The notes under the pieces are model-generated. The model made no database searches, had not been told where the DNA came from, and saw nothing but the letters and a program-made list of their open reading frames with translations. Both the position numbers and the translations under genes were made by a program. A stretch of 64,000 bases of DNA from Quercus robur (lineage: Eukaryota > Streptophyta > Magnoliopsida > Fagales > Fagaceae): assembly GCF_932294415.1 (NCBI RefSeq), contig NC_065544.1, positions 21,241,351-21,305,350 on the forward strand. Reading direction: 5' to 3'. Shown here piece after piece: positions 24,411 to 35,213 of the stretch (positions within the stretch are counted from its first letter, which is position 1; each line of letters starts with the position of its first letter).

Positions 24411-26409
24411 TGATGTAGCATAGAATCTACAATTTAATTTTTATAATTATTTAATTTTGGTATTTTAATTTTTTATGTAAAAAAACATTATTTTAGGTTT
24501 AGGTAATTTATTTCTTTGTTTTTAGGTGCTTTTAATGTTTTTTAGGTCAAATTTGGTTTCTGTTATGGTTAGGTATTAACTAGGAGTTATTTTAGAATAT
24601 ATTTTCTTGTCTGTCAAGTTTTACAGAGTCCTTAAATAGGCCCCTAAGTCTATAAACGTTTTTTAGTATTATTGATATTAATAAAAATTCAAACTTTTGT
24701 CTATTGTTTCTTTGATGGATTCTACAACATTTTCTCTTTGTGGATACAAGGAACCCTCGTGGATTCAAGGTTATTTTCAAAAGCAAACGTGTTTTGTTTC
24801 TTGTTTTTGAGAAGTAGACGTGTTCTACTTCTTGACGCTTCCGCATCCCACATCAATTGGTATCGAAGCCTTAACTTATCCTGGTCTAGTGGCTAACGTA
24901 TGAGACAGTAGCAATTCCAGTGACAAAAAACTTAGCAAATATTACATTACGTATAGCTAACACTCACAAATATCTTTCCTAAGATGTCGTCGTTGGAGCA
25001 TGGAAACAATAGGGATAACTATCCTGGAGACATAATTCATGGGCAACCTATTGGTAAGCAAATTTCATATAGGCCTTATAGAAAAATTGCAAGTTTAATG
25101 GTTATTTTTTAAAAGAAGATTTTCTTGATTGGTTACTCGATTTAGAGGATTTATTTGATTTTGAGAATATTTATTATCAGAGAAAAGTTAAACTTGTTTT
25201 GTATAAACTTAGTGGGTATGCCTCGTGTTGGTGGGTACGAATATAGACTAATAGAATCTGACAAGGTAAAGACAAAATTTGTTCATGGCCAAGGATGAAA
25301 AAGATGCTTGCTATCAACTTTTATCCTTTGGATTGTGATGAACTTTTGTCGTATATAAAATAAGATTATTATTGGCCAAAAAGTTCATATTTGAATTATT
25401 TTGAACAATCAAATATTACACCATTAAAGGAAGAGTTGCATATTGAAGAAAATATTGTTCTTGCAGATTATGTAGAAATCAAAGAACAAAATATAGAGAT
25501 TTTTGAAGAAATTAATGAAGACCTTGTTATGGAAGAAGATCCTAAAATCAAGATTATTGTGGAGGAGAATAATGAAGATCCTATTATAGAGAAAGGTCTT
25601 GAAGTCGAGATGGTAGAGATCATTGAGGATGAAATTGAAGAGGAAAGTTTCAAGGATCTCAATGAAATCAAATCATATGATTGTCAATCTCAAGATCCTT
25701 TTATTTTGGTGGTAAGCGACACACTAAAGTTTATTAATTTTATTGGGATTGATAGATTTGATTCAATTATCAGTTCTTACTTGTTAAGTCTCTACAATTA
25801 CATGAAGACCAAGGAAAAAAAATCTATGTTAATTTGTTTGTTCCATTGATGAGTTGCAAGTATGGAAAGAAGATCAAGGGGCTCAAGCATTCAAAAAATT
25901 TGTTTATTTGGAGCGGAAGATTTTATATTTTAAAGATGAACTCAAGGATGAGTTTGTTTCAAGTGAAGAAGTCTGATGTAGGACAGAATCTACAATTTAA
26001 TTTTATAATTATTTAATTTTGGTATTTTTATGTAAAAAACATTATTTTAGGTTTAGATAATTTATTTCCTTGTTTTTAGGTGCTTTTGATGTTATTTAGA
26101 TCAAATTCTGTTCTTGTTATGGTTAGGTATTAACTAGGAGTTATTTTAGAATATATTTTCTTGTTTGTCAAGTTTTACAAAGCCCTAAAATAGGCCCCTA
26201 AATCTATAAACGTTTTTCAGTATTTTGATATTAATAAATATTCAGACTTTTGTCTATCGTTTCTCTAGTAAATTCTAGAACTTTTTCTCCTTGTAGATTC
26301 AAGAGACCTTCATAGATTCGAGGTTATTTTCTGAAACAAATGTGTTTAATTTGTTTATTGTTTTTTAGAAGTAGACGTGTTCTGCTTCTTGACGCTTCCG
26401 CATCCCACA
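24411..26409 (+). mobile_element. Non-autonomous LTR retrotransposon (gag remnant only)
   Basis: Two direct repeats (24411-24852 and 25974-26409, 442 and 436 bp) start TGATGTAG and end CGCATCCCACA. A TGGTATCGAAGCC primer-binding-like site (24858-24870) follows the left LTR, and a purine tract (AAGTGAAGAAG) precedes the right LTR. The internal 1.1 kb encodes a broken Ty3-type gag: DLEDLFDFENIYYQRKVKLV, LYKLSGYASCWW, then KMLAINFYPLDCDELL, matching the retrotransposon_gag domain. It then has an acidic 152-codon frame (25391-25849). There is no protease, reverse transcriptase or integrase. Flanking CTTAT/TTAGT is not a clean target duplication. Confidence 0.85.
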
Positions 26410-26777
26410 TTAGTAATGATGTCGCAAAAGCCTGAAGAAAGCACACATGATACTCTCTTTAATGATCGGAAACAAAACTGTCAGCTTCTGGGTAGTAAAT
26501 CTCAAATTATTCTCTGTTCACTGTTTAAAAAATTGTTCGCTGTTTTCTCATAACACAGTGAAATCATGTTTTCTAAATTTAAACGCCAAATCTAAATGCT
26601 TTTTCATGTTTGAATTTCACAATGATCGAATCTATTTTTCTGCATTGATAAAATCTGTTTCTATATTAATAAAATTTGCTCTCTACACATCATGCTTACT
26701 GTATATTCAAATCTGCTTACTGCATTCATAAAATTTGTTTTTTACATTAAGTAAAACTGTTCACTGTTTTCTCATAA

Positions 26778-27145
26778 AAATTGTTCACTATTTTCTGCAT
26801 AAACTTTTGCAAATCTAAAGATTAACTGTTCATTAGCTGTTGGGTTTACATGATTTTGTTCATTCAACGATTTTGAATTTTTCAACAAATTTAGATGATC
26901 AGTACATTAGTACACAGTTTTCCATTTAATTTTCACGATTTTGTACATTTAACGAATTCAAACTTTTCAACAAATTTAGGCTATCTGTAAATCTAATTTA
27001 CACAATTTTATTTTGTACTTTCAAGATTTTATACAATCAACAAATTCGAACGATTTGCACATCTAAATTTTGTTTTTTACAAATTTGAACGATTTGTACA
27101 TCTAATGTACACAATTTTCTCTTGAATTTTCACGATTTTGTACTT
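26778..27145 (+). repeat. 368-bp direct repeat, left copy
   Basis: It aligns without gaps to 27766-28133 with about 17 differences, all of which I read as transitions. It starts AAATTGTTCACT and ends GATTTTGTACTT. The two copies bracket the receptor-like-protein fragment. Confidence 0.85.
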
Positions 27146-27606
27146 ACACACAAAATCATTTGGCCGGTTAAGGAGGAAAAGGAGAGGTTGAGGAGAGTCA
27201 ACCTTACAAGCTGGCCAAACTCAGATGGGATTGTGGAGGAAGTGAAGTTGTTGAAGGCAAGGTTGAGTTTCTGAAGTTGATGTAGTCTGAAGAGGCTGCT
27301 GTTAAACTTGAGGGGCCCACAAAGCCAACTGTTGCTCAGGTCTAAGTCTATGACGTGACCATTTTCGACATTGCATACTACTCCATCCCAGGAACAACAA
27401 TCAGTATCTGCCTTCCGAGAGTTCATCTTTGGATAAGAAGGAACACCAAAATCCATCATTATTTCAACAAATTCTTGCCTTAGTTGCAGCAAAGCAAAGC
27501 TCTGGTCAGGAAGGCAACGATGTTGAGAGGAAGTATTTGAAGTAGTTTGAGAATGTGAGATGAAGAACAAAAAAGAGGCAAGGAAAAATGGCAGAAATGG
27601 ATTCAT
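27146..27606 (-). pseudogene. Truncated LRR receptor-like protein (N-terminus only)
   Basis: Reading from Met at 27606: [20 protein letters not shown] is a signal peptide, then [13 protein letters not shown] and [11 protein letters not shown] form the LRRNT_2 cap of plant receptor-like proteins (Cf-9 class), then two or three leucine-rich repeats ([51 protein letters not shown]). The coding match ends abruptly after GQ near 27146, where repeat DNA begins. Full-length RLPs have 20 or more repeats plus a membrane anchor; those are absent. The frame is open back to 27708, but the signal peptide favours 27606. It is a captured or broken fragment and not a working immune receptor. Confidence 0.8.
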
Positions 27607-27765
27607 TTTCCCTATGTTGAACATAAAGAGAAAGATGATGGAAAATTGAGAGGCAAGTGGCATGAGGTGATAAATTGATGAAATGAGGGGATATTTATTC
27701 ACACACAAGAATGCAGATATTTAGTTTATCTGATATTTAGTTTTTTATTTGATGTGGTCTGAATC

Positions 27766-28133
27766 AAATTGTTCACTGTTTTCCGCATAAACTTTTGCAA
27801 ATCTAAAGATTAACTGTTCATTAACTGTTGAGTTTACACGATTTTGTTCATTCAACGATTTCGAATTTTTCAACAAATTCGGATGATCAGTACATTAGTA
27901 CACAATTTTCCATTTAATTTTCACGATTTTGTACATTTAACGAATTCAAACTTTTCAACAAATTCAAACTATCTGTAAATCTAATTTACACAATTTTATT
28001 TTGTACTTTCAAGATTTTATACAATCAACAAATTCGAATGATCTGCACATCTAAATTTTGTTTTTTACGAATTCGAACGATCTGTACATCTAATGTACAC
28101 AATTTTCTCTTGAATTTTCACGATTTTGTACTT
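27766..28133 (+). repeat. 368-bp direct repeat, right copy
   Basis: This is the second copy of 26778-27145, offset exactly 988 bp with no indels. Where the copies differ, this one mostly holds C or G and the left copy T or A. Confidence 0.85.
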
Positions 28134-28347
28134 TCAACGAAATCAAATTTCTCAACAAGTCCAGAATATTTGTACATCTAATGTACACAACTTTCCATTG
28201 AATTTTCACGATTTGGTACGTTCAACAATTTCGATTTTCCATTAAGATTTCACGATTTTGTACGTTCAATAATTTTGAAATTTTCATCAAATCAGGATGA
28301 TTAGTACATTAGTACATAGTTTTAAATTGAATTTTCACGATTTTGTA

Positions 28348-28914
28348 CATTTGACTAGGGGTGTCCACGGGTCGGGTTTGTGCCTAACCCGGACCCGACC
28401 TGAATTTCTCGAGTGGGTGAAAATCGAAACCGAATCCGACCCGTATTAATGGTCGGGTCTTCCGGTTCGGGTCCATCGGTTTTCGGGTTTGTGTCGGTCG
28501 GTTTCGGGTTTCGCCGCCGGTGCCGAAATTTCGCCTGATCCGGCGAGATCTGGTTGATATTTGGTCGGATCTGTTGAATCTAGACTAGATCTCGACTAAG
28601 TATCGCCGGATCTCGTTGGATCTGGTGGATTTCAAGTAGATCTTCGTCGGAAGAGCAAAAATATCGCCGGTATTTGTCATTTTTTGTCGGAAATCCATTG
28701 AATGTCGCCGGATGTTGTTGATTTGATGGTCGGGTCGGGTGGCTCGGGTTTTTGGGGAGGAAACCCGCCAACCGACCCGAAGGGTTCGGGTTCTGTGGTT
28801 GGCGACCCGCCGCCGACCGTCGGATTGGTCGGTTCGGGTGGTGGCCGGTCGGTTTCGGGCGGGTCTGGCGGTTTGGTCGGGTGATGAGGACCCGTGGACA
28901 CCCCTACATTTGAC
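28348..28914. mobile_element. Non-autonomous hAT transposon with perfect TIRs and 8-bp target duplication
   Basis: The body 28356-28906 (551 bp) has perfect 18-bp ends TAGGGGTGTCCACGGGTC and its complement. CATTTGAC is duplicated on both sides (28348-28355, 28907-28914). An 8-bp duplication with TAGGGGTG ends is the hAT signature. The interior is GC-rich, made of GGTCGGGT/CGGGTTT variants, in strong contrast to the AT-rich surroundings. Open frames on both strands are a by-product of this composition, not genes. Confidence 0.9.
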
Positions 28915-30349
28915 GACTTCAAATTTGGAAACAAATTTGGATGATCTGTACATCTAATGTAATTAATTTTCCATTAAGTTTACTCAATTTGGTATGTTCT
29001 TCAATTTTCATTTGAATTTTCACGATTTCACACACTCAACGAATTCGAATTTTTCAACAAATTCATACTATCTGTACATCTAATGTACACAATTTTTCCT
29101 TGAGTGTTCACAGTTTTACTTAATGCAGAAAATAGTTTTACTTAGTGAACAGTTCTACATTCAACTAATTCGAACTTTTTTACAAATTCGAATTTTTCGA
29201 GGCATTTACCATTAGGTGATTTATACGAATTATTCATTTTTCTTTCATGGAGTTTGTCCATTATTCATATGGTTACATATTTAAAAAAAAAAAAAAAACA
29301 CAAAAACCATATAAGTGCAATAACTGCACTAATGCTAAAAACAAGTTATGTAGAAAACAATGAACAATGTTATTAGAAAATAGTGAACAGTTTTAATTAA
29401 TGCAAAAAACAGATTTTATGAATGTGGTAAGCAGCTTCGAAAATAAAATAAACATGATGTGTAGAGAGCAAATTTTATTAACATAGAAACATATTTTATA
29501 AATGCAGAAAAACAAATTCGATTATTGTGAAATTTAAACATGAAAAAGTATTCAGATTTGGCTTTTAAATTTAGAAAACACGATTTCACTAGATGTTTTA
29601 TGAGAAAACAGCAAACAATTTTTTAAACAGTGAACAGAGAATAATTTACGCAGAAAAGAGAGTGAACAATTTTTATGAGAAAACAATGAACAGTTTTAAT
29701 TAATGCAAAAAACAGATTTTATGAATGCAGTAAGCATCTTCAAAAATACAGTAAACATGATATGTAGAGAGCAAATTTTATTAACGTAAAAACAGATTTT
29801 ATCAATGCAGAAAAACAAATTCGATTATTGTGAAATTTAAACATGAAAAAGCATTCAGATTTGGCTTTTAAATTTAGAAAACACGATTTCACTAAGTGTT
29901 TTATGAGAAAATAGCGAATAATTTTTTAAATAGTGAACAGAAAATAATATACGCATAAAAGAGAGTGAACAATTTTTTAAATAATGCTGAAGAGAAAATA
30001 ATTTTATGCAGAATACTAGAAATAGTTTATGCAGAAAACAGTGAACAATTTTTATGAGAAAACAGTGAACAGTTTTAATTAATGCAAAAAAACAGATTTT
30101 ATGAATGCAGTAAGCAGATTTGCAAAATCGTAGAAATTGTTTATACAGAAAACAGTGAACAATTTTTATGAGAAAACAATGAACAATTTTAATTAATGTA
30201 GAAATTAAATTCATATTTCGAAATTAAAATCTCTATATTTTACAATGCTTCTATTTAAATAAATAAAAACATAAAAAAGCTACTTATTTTTATCTTTATG
30301 TTTATTTGTTGATTATCCCTAAAAAAAAAAAAACAAAACAAAACCAAAA

Positions 30350-30642
30350 ACAAAAAAAAAAATTTACACGGTACTCGAGTTTGGTAAACTCGAGTACCGT
30401 AGAATTTTTTTTTTTTTTTTTTTTTTTTTGCATTTTATTTATAAAAGGTACTCGAGTTTGTACCACATAATTTTTTTTAATCGCACAAATCCAACTCAGC
30501 AGTGCCATGGTGGCAGAACTAATGAGGAACTCGAGTTTCTGAAACTCGAGTTTTGGAAAAAGTGGTAATTTGCCATTTATTTCTAAAACAGTATTTTTTT
30601 GCTAAAAATTTCCAAAAAATGTGGTATTTGGCCATTTTGGCC
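30350..30642. repeat. Element with ACTCGAGT palindromes
   Basis: GGTACTCGAGTTT and its complement occur several times (30371-30402, 30449-30462, 30530-30555), with long T runs between. The right end GGCCATTTTGGCCC resembles the end of the Mutator-like MITE at 16376-16785. The left end is not definable. Confidence 0.45.
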
Positions 30643-30737
30643 CTTTACGTCCAATAAAATACCAAATAACTTCTCCATTTTCCACTCCTTATTTTGACAT
30701 CTTTGACCCAGCCAGCTTTTTTCTTAAACCCTCTCTA

Positions 30738-30745
30738 AAACCCTA
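30738..30745 (+). promoter_or_regulatory. Telo-box (AAACCCTA) upstream of uL23m
   Basis: AAACCCTA lies just before the CT-rich leader. Telo-boxes are enriched in plant promoters of ribosomal-protein and other growth genes, so its position here supports a real promoter. No TATA box is evident. Confidence 0.5.
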
Positions 30746-30800
30746 CACTAGTCTCTGCTACTCTCTCTCTCTCTCTCTCTCTCTCTGCTGCAGTGACAAG
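30746..30800 (+). other. Likely 5'-UTR exon of uL23m, followed by a 2.9-kb intron
   Basis: A CT-rich leader ends GTGACAAG before the donor GTATCT (30801). The matching acceptor is CTGCAG at 33678-33683, 31 bases before the start codon. The exon end and intron are inferred from splice signals; the exon's 5' end is approximate. Confidence 0.5.
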
Positions 30801-31963
30801 GTATCTCTGGTCCCTCCTAGCTCTCTTAGTTCTGATTAAATTGCTTCACCCACTATTTAGTGTTTGGTTACAAAGAAAAGAAAATTATAAACAAAATCTA
30901 AAAACAAATTTGAAACAGTCTCATCATTCTATTTGATGCTTTGTTTTTCCTCAAAAAAAAAAAAAAAAAAAAAATCTTGATTGAAACAAATGAGTTATTT
31001 TGATAGGAGCTTGATGGGTTTTTTTAAAACTCTGGTTTCATTTCTTTTTCCCTCGTTTTCTCTGAACCAAACAGAAACGTATAATTGATTTATTGAAAAT
31101 TTGGTTTGTTCTGTTCTTTTCTGAATTTGGGATTCACTGTACTGATCTGATTATATTGAGATTTCAGAAAAAGGGCTAAATTTGTCTATGATCATTTCAT
31201 TTTTAAAATTTCTCCTTTGTGTATTCTGTTTGGTTCCTAGGATAACAGGGAGAAAATTGTGGATAGGCAAAACTGAAACATAACAGATTATTTATTATTC
31301 TTGACAACCAAAGAGTGCCTTGCAAGATCTGTTTTTTGCAATTTTTTGAAAATGGTCTGCGTGAAAAATCTGTACCTAGAAAATGTTGTGGTTTATGGGG
31401 CTCTTTAACATTTGGTGTTACTTTGAGTTTCTGTGCAGTTAGAATCATTGCAACCTTTGAACATTGAAAGTTCATTTAGTTAAAAGTTATGAACGGAATT
31501 TAGTTTTTTTGGAAAGTTTTGTTCCAGTGGTTAATGGGTCGATGAGCTTTCATACGAAATCTGTGGGGCTTTTGTGAACACATTGTTGAAATCCCGTGTC
31601 TTGTGTGTGTCTGTTTGTTGAATACCAGATAAGAGTGACCATTGTAAGTAAATTTAAAACATGGAAGTGAAGATTTATGACAAGGTAGGAAGAGTCGTAT
31701 TTGTTTGGGGTGTTTGATTTTATGCATGCCTATTGCAGTATGTATACTACAAGTCTTTTTGTGAGCTGGGTTTGTCATGCAGTAGAATGATCTTAAATAT
31801 TATTTATATTTTCTTGGTTTACATGCTGCTCTTTGCCTCTCTCCCCATTCCCTTTAAAGTTTTAACAATTTTAGATAAGTGGGCAACTTCCTAGAATGCT
31901 CTCTGCAAATTTGTTAAATTTGGAACATAATCTCCAATAAGGCAATAACTTACTTTGGGATTG

Positions 31964-32075
31964 GCCAATGACTTCTAGCTCAAATGATACTTCTTCATCC
32001 CTCAATTATGGGATGGATGCCAAGGTGGTGGGTTCAAGATCCATTGGGTGTATGTGTAACGTACTAATTTCTTAA
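31964..32075 (+). mobile_element. tRNA-derived SINE, in the uL23m 5' intron
   Basis: TCTAGCTCAAATGATAC (box A-like) is followed by GGTGGGTTCAAGATCC (box B-like), GTATGTGTAAC and an A-rich end. It is related to the copy at 32785-32905. Confidence 0.6.
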
Positions 32076-32599
32076 AAACAAAACTTACTTTGGGTATTGA
32101 AAATATATGCTTTTGGCAGAGTTGGTTGCTACTATTTTTTAGCTATTATGGAGCAGCCACTGAAAGTGGAAATCATCTCTGCTATGATTGTAGCTTTTCA
32201 AGAAAATCTTTGTAGGATCCTGATTTTTTGTGAAATAGCAGGAAGTGTCCATCTCTTGGAATGCTGACAGAGTGGTCCATTAAGAATTGGAAAGGTGAAG
32301 TCCTTCACTATAGTCCTTGTTAAGGTGGCTTGGTCAGCTCACATCTATCATGTCTAAATAGAAAGGAACTCCAGAATTCATGGCAATGGTCTTAAAGCCG
32401 AGGAAGCTTTGTTCTATCACAATTATTGGCTATAGAAAGAGGTCTATTTCAAACAAAATTTCTGATTCTAATAGCAACAGAAAAATCTGTTAGATGTAAC
32501 TAATTTCCCAGTAGCTTTTGGGTCATTAGTTTCTGATTTGTTGCTATAAAGTTACTTGCTCTGCTCTAAGAGCTACTTTGTGTCACCCCTGGGCATGAG

Positions 32600-32755
32600 C
32601 TTATCTACTTAGCCTGTCAAGGGTGAATATCCATTGGACTATGCGACAACTAAATCTGGCAGGTGGGATTAGTTGCCTGTAGGTTTTACTGGCTAAAGGC
32701 AAGTCTAAAGGCTATTCCTTAGAAAGGTTCCCAATGTTATCCCAGAAAAAAAAAA
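32600..32755 (+). mobile_element. SINE-like element, copy 2, with A-tail
   Basis: It shares GGCAGGTGG..TTAG, CCTGTAGGTTTTA and GAAAGGTTCCCAATG with the minus-strand copy at 6268-6430 and ends in about 20 A residues (32741-32764). Confidence 0.55.
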
Positions 32756-32784
32756 AAAAAAAAATGAGCTATTTACTATGTGTT

Positions 32785-32905
32785 GCCATAGAGCTCTAGC
32801 TCAACTGGCACCTCCTCCCCTTGCAAGTGCTAGGTGGAGGGTGAGGTCATGGGTTCAAGACCTACTAGGTACATGTATAACATACCAATAAATAAAATTT
32901 AGGGA
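32785..32905 (+). mobile_element. tRNA-derived SINE
   Basis: CTCTAGCTCAACTGGCACC (box A), CATGGGTTCAAGACC (box B), then GTACATGTATAACATACC and an A-rich tail. The layout and boxes are clear. Confidence 0.7.
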
Positions 32906-33714
32906 GCTAATTACTCTGTGTCAGCCAGCTGTTCAAAATGTTTCTGCAGCAATAAGCTGCTTGTGGTTTTTTCTGTTTGTTTCCAAGCCTCTGTGTATAC
33001 TGTACTTCACTTCTTCTATTGAATAATAAATCTCCTTTATTAAAGAAAAAATATCTATCTCTTTTAGTTTACATATTATCTACTGGACCTTATATGTATA
33101 ATGTATCTTGAGCTTTAAAAAAAATGCAGAATTGTTCAACTTGGGGTCCTTTGAACTTTAGTTGATTGTAGTGAATTCTTTTTCTCAAGTGAGACCTTCT
33201 ATAGCCTGTTGAAAGGAGGTCAGCTTTTCTAGAAATATTTATGATATCTAAATCCAAGTTGAAGAATTAGGTATTAAATATTTCAAGGTCCAATACAAAC
33301 TTAGCCATTCTCTTGCCAAGTTATGGCGAAAAATTCTCCCCTTTCCTTGTTTAATCAACTATTTGGTGGGTATAATTTTCTTTACCATAGAAAATTTGTG
33401 ACCCTATTCTTCATCATCAGAGTGGAGTTTGTTTAGCCATAGTTGCATTTATGGAGAACCGCTTGGAACTTCTAAAATTATCCCAAAAGTAGAATTGATT
33501 TGAGCACACATAAATCCCAAATACATAGGATAAGATATTCCACATTACTCCATTGCCTCTGTTAATAGTAATGAGTCATACCATCTTTAGTTGATAGTCA
33601 ATAGAACTTTGTTTTTGTAATTGTTATAGGTGAATTTTTTCTACCACACCATCATCTAACGAAAGAAATCGTGTTATCTGCAGGGAGTAAGCGACAGATT
33701 AATAAAGAAAAAAG

Positions 33715-34145
33715 ATGGAGAAAGTTGTTCATTTCCCAAAACTCCCTATTGAGTTTCTCATGCGGCCTTCTTCTAACAACAACAGAGATGTTTTAATCAA
33801 AACGATACCTTCTGCATCAAAGGTACTTTAGACGGAAGTCTACTGTCTCTTCCATTGCTCAAATTTAGTCTCTAGTTATTCTCAATTTTCCATGTTTCTT
33901 GTCTAACCTGATTTTGTTATGCTATTTCTCAACAGCCTGAGATCAAGAGGGTTCTGGAATCAGTATATGGTTGCGAAGTTGAAAAGGTACGGACACTAAA
34001 TATGCGAGGAAAGAAAAAGATGAGAGGGGGGCGCTTGATTGCAAGACCAGATTACAAGAAGGCTTATGTGACTCTAAAGAATCCTTCATTCTTCTCTCCC
34101 GACATGAATCCTATCCATTTAGTTAAAGAGGAAAAGAATAAATAA
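33715..34145 (+). CDS. Mitochondrial large-subunit ribosomal protein uL23m
   Basis: Two coding exons, 33715-33822 and 33936-34145, are joined across a 113-bp GT-AG intron at phase 0 and give 105 residues. The protein starts MEKVVHFPKLPIEFLMRPSS. Its core IPSASKPEIKRVLESVYGCE followed by VEKVRTLNMRGKKKMRGG is the uL23 fold, with the basic loop that contacts 23S-type rRNA near the peptide exit tunnel. The length and sequence fit the plant L23/L15e-family protein assigned to mitochondria rather than cytosolic L23A (about 150 aa) or plastid L23. The ATG is the first in the exon after the leader acceptor. An AATAAA overlaps the stop (34141-34146). Confidence 0.9.
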
Positions 34146-34509
34146 AGTCAAATTCAAGCATCGTCACAAAGTGAGGAATCTCACTAGCTTGACTAGGATT
34201 TAATTTTGAGAAGTAATCAAGTCAGGGAGGCAGAAGTGGCATTTATGTTGATCCAGCATCGCCCATCGATTCTATTCCAGATTCATAACTAGAAAGTTTC
34301 TCATATTAATTCAACAGCCCTTTTCATTGCTTTTTGAAATGAAACTCTATTCTTTAATTATTTAGCTATAAATTCTCCATGAACTCTAGTTTATGGGAGA
34401 GCCCACAGACACTGGAATGTCTAAGTTTCCATAAAGCAAAACGTGTCTATCGACTATCAAGGTAGTTAGGCTCTTGGGGAAAGATTTTTATCTATTTTGA
34501 AGTTTAGGT

Positions 34510-34965
34510 TAAGGCTGTCCAAGGGATTTGACAAATCGACCCACCCAGAGTGACTAACAAGAACCGATCTGATCTAGTGACTATAGTGGTTAAAGGCAGG
34601 TCGGGGGCTTCAGAGTTCGATTTTGACAGGTTGAGTCTCAGTTTCTTTCCTCTTGCTTATAAAAAAAATCCAACCAAACTTTGGCAAGATCTCAGCCATA
34701 TTTTGGCTAGATCTCGCCAAATCTGGTGAGTTTCACTAGATTCGGCAAGATCTCATTGGATCTTTGTTGTTTTTCGTCAGAATCACGATCGTCGCTACCT
34801 CTCTTGATTTCAACCGAAACAAATCCAACTCGTGGAACAACCAACTTATTTCGACCCGTTGAAGTTATCGGTTAGCGGCAGATCCTATGTTCTGACACCC
34901 GCCAGAATCGAGGTAAGTCTAAGTAGGGCCCAAATCCAACCCGGACTGAACCATGGACAATCCTA
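34510..34965. mobile_element. Degenerate hAT element, relative of 28356-28906
   Basis: The imperfect ends TAAGGCTGTCCAAGG and CCATGGACAATCCTA resemble the TAGGGGTGTCCA ends of the hAT at 28356. Internal GATCTCG, GGATCT and TTCGTC blocks also match. The flanks GTTTAGGT/ATATTGGT agree at only five of eight bases. A tRNA-like TAGTGGTTAAAGG ... GAGTTCGATT segment (34575-34625) lies inside. Confidence 0.5.
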
Positions 34966-35213
34966 ATATTGGTATCTTCATTTACATGGATTTGGAAATG
35001 ATAAATGCCCATTATTTATGTTTGATTACCCATGCAGAAGACAAGAAAGTTAATTGTATTTGCCAATTGAGATATCTCTTCCTATCAGGAGTTTGAACAT
35101 AATTAATTGTTATTGTGTTTGATGACTCATCTGAACGAGAATGAAGTTTTTGACCTTTCTATTTACACCCCAAAATTTGAGCATGTAATTTCACGAAAAT
35201 ATTTTTATTACCC

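Larger units (their letters stand above)
26500..30230. repeat. Large AT-rich inverted and tandem repeat array
   Basis: The segment 26500-26790 (TTCTCTGTTCACTGTTT...) recurs inverted at about 29350-29650 and again at 29680-29960, and shorter units around AAAACAGTGAACA continue to 30230. Between them lie + strand units with repeated GATTTTGTAC, TACATCTAATGTACAC and CAACAAATTCGAA motifs. The array encloses an LRR gene fragment and a GC-rich hAT element. It may be a large TIR transposon that captured host DNA, but no terminal boundary is certain. Confidence 0.65.

Noticed and set aside
24406..26414. CTTAT/TTAGT as a target duplication of the gag-only LTR element
   Set aside because: The two sequences do not match well enough; I left the duplication unassigned.
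26447..26731. 94-codon plus-strand ORF
   Set aside because: It is part of the AT-rich inverted-repeat array, and its inverted copies are not conserved as protein.
28585..28957. Four overlapping Pro/Gly/Arg-rich ORFs of 60-122 codons
   Set aside because: They lie inside a non-autonomous hAT element; open frames on both strands come from its GC-rich repeats.
34575..34625. A tRNA gene (box A and B-like motifs)
   Set aside because: It cannot fold into a cloverleaf by eye and lies inside a degenerate hAT element; at most a SINE relic.
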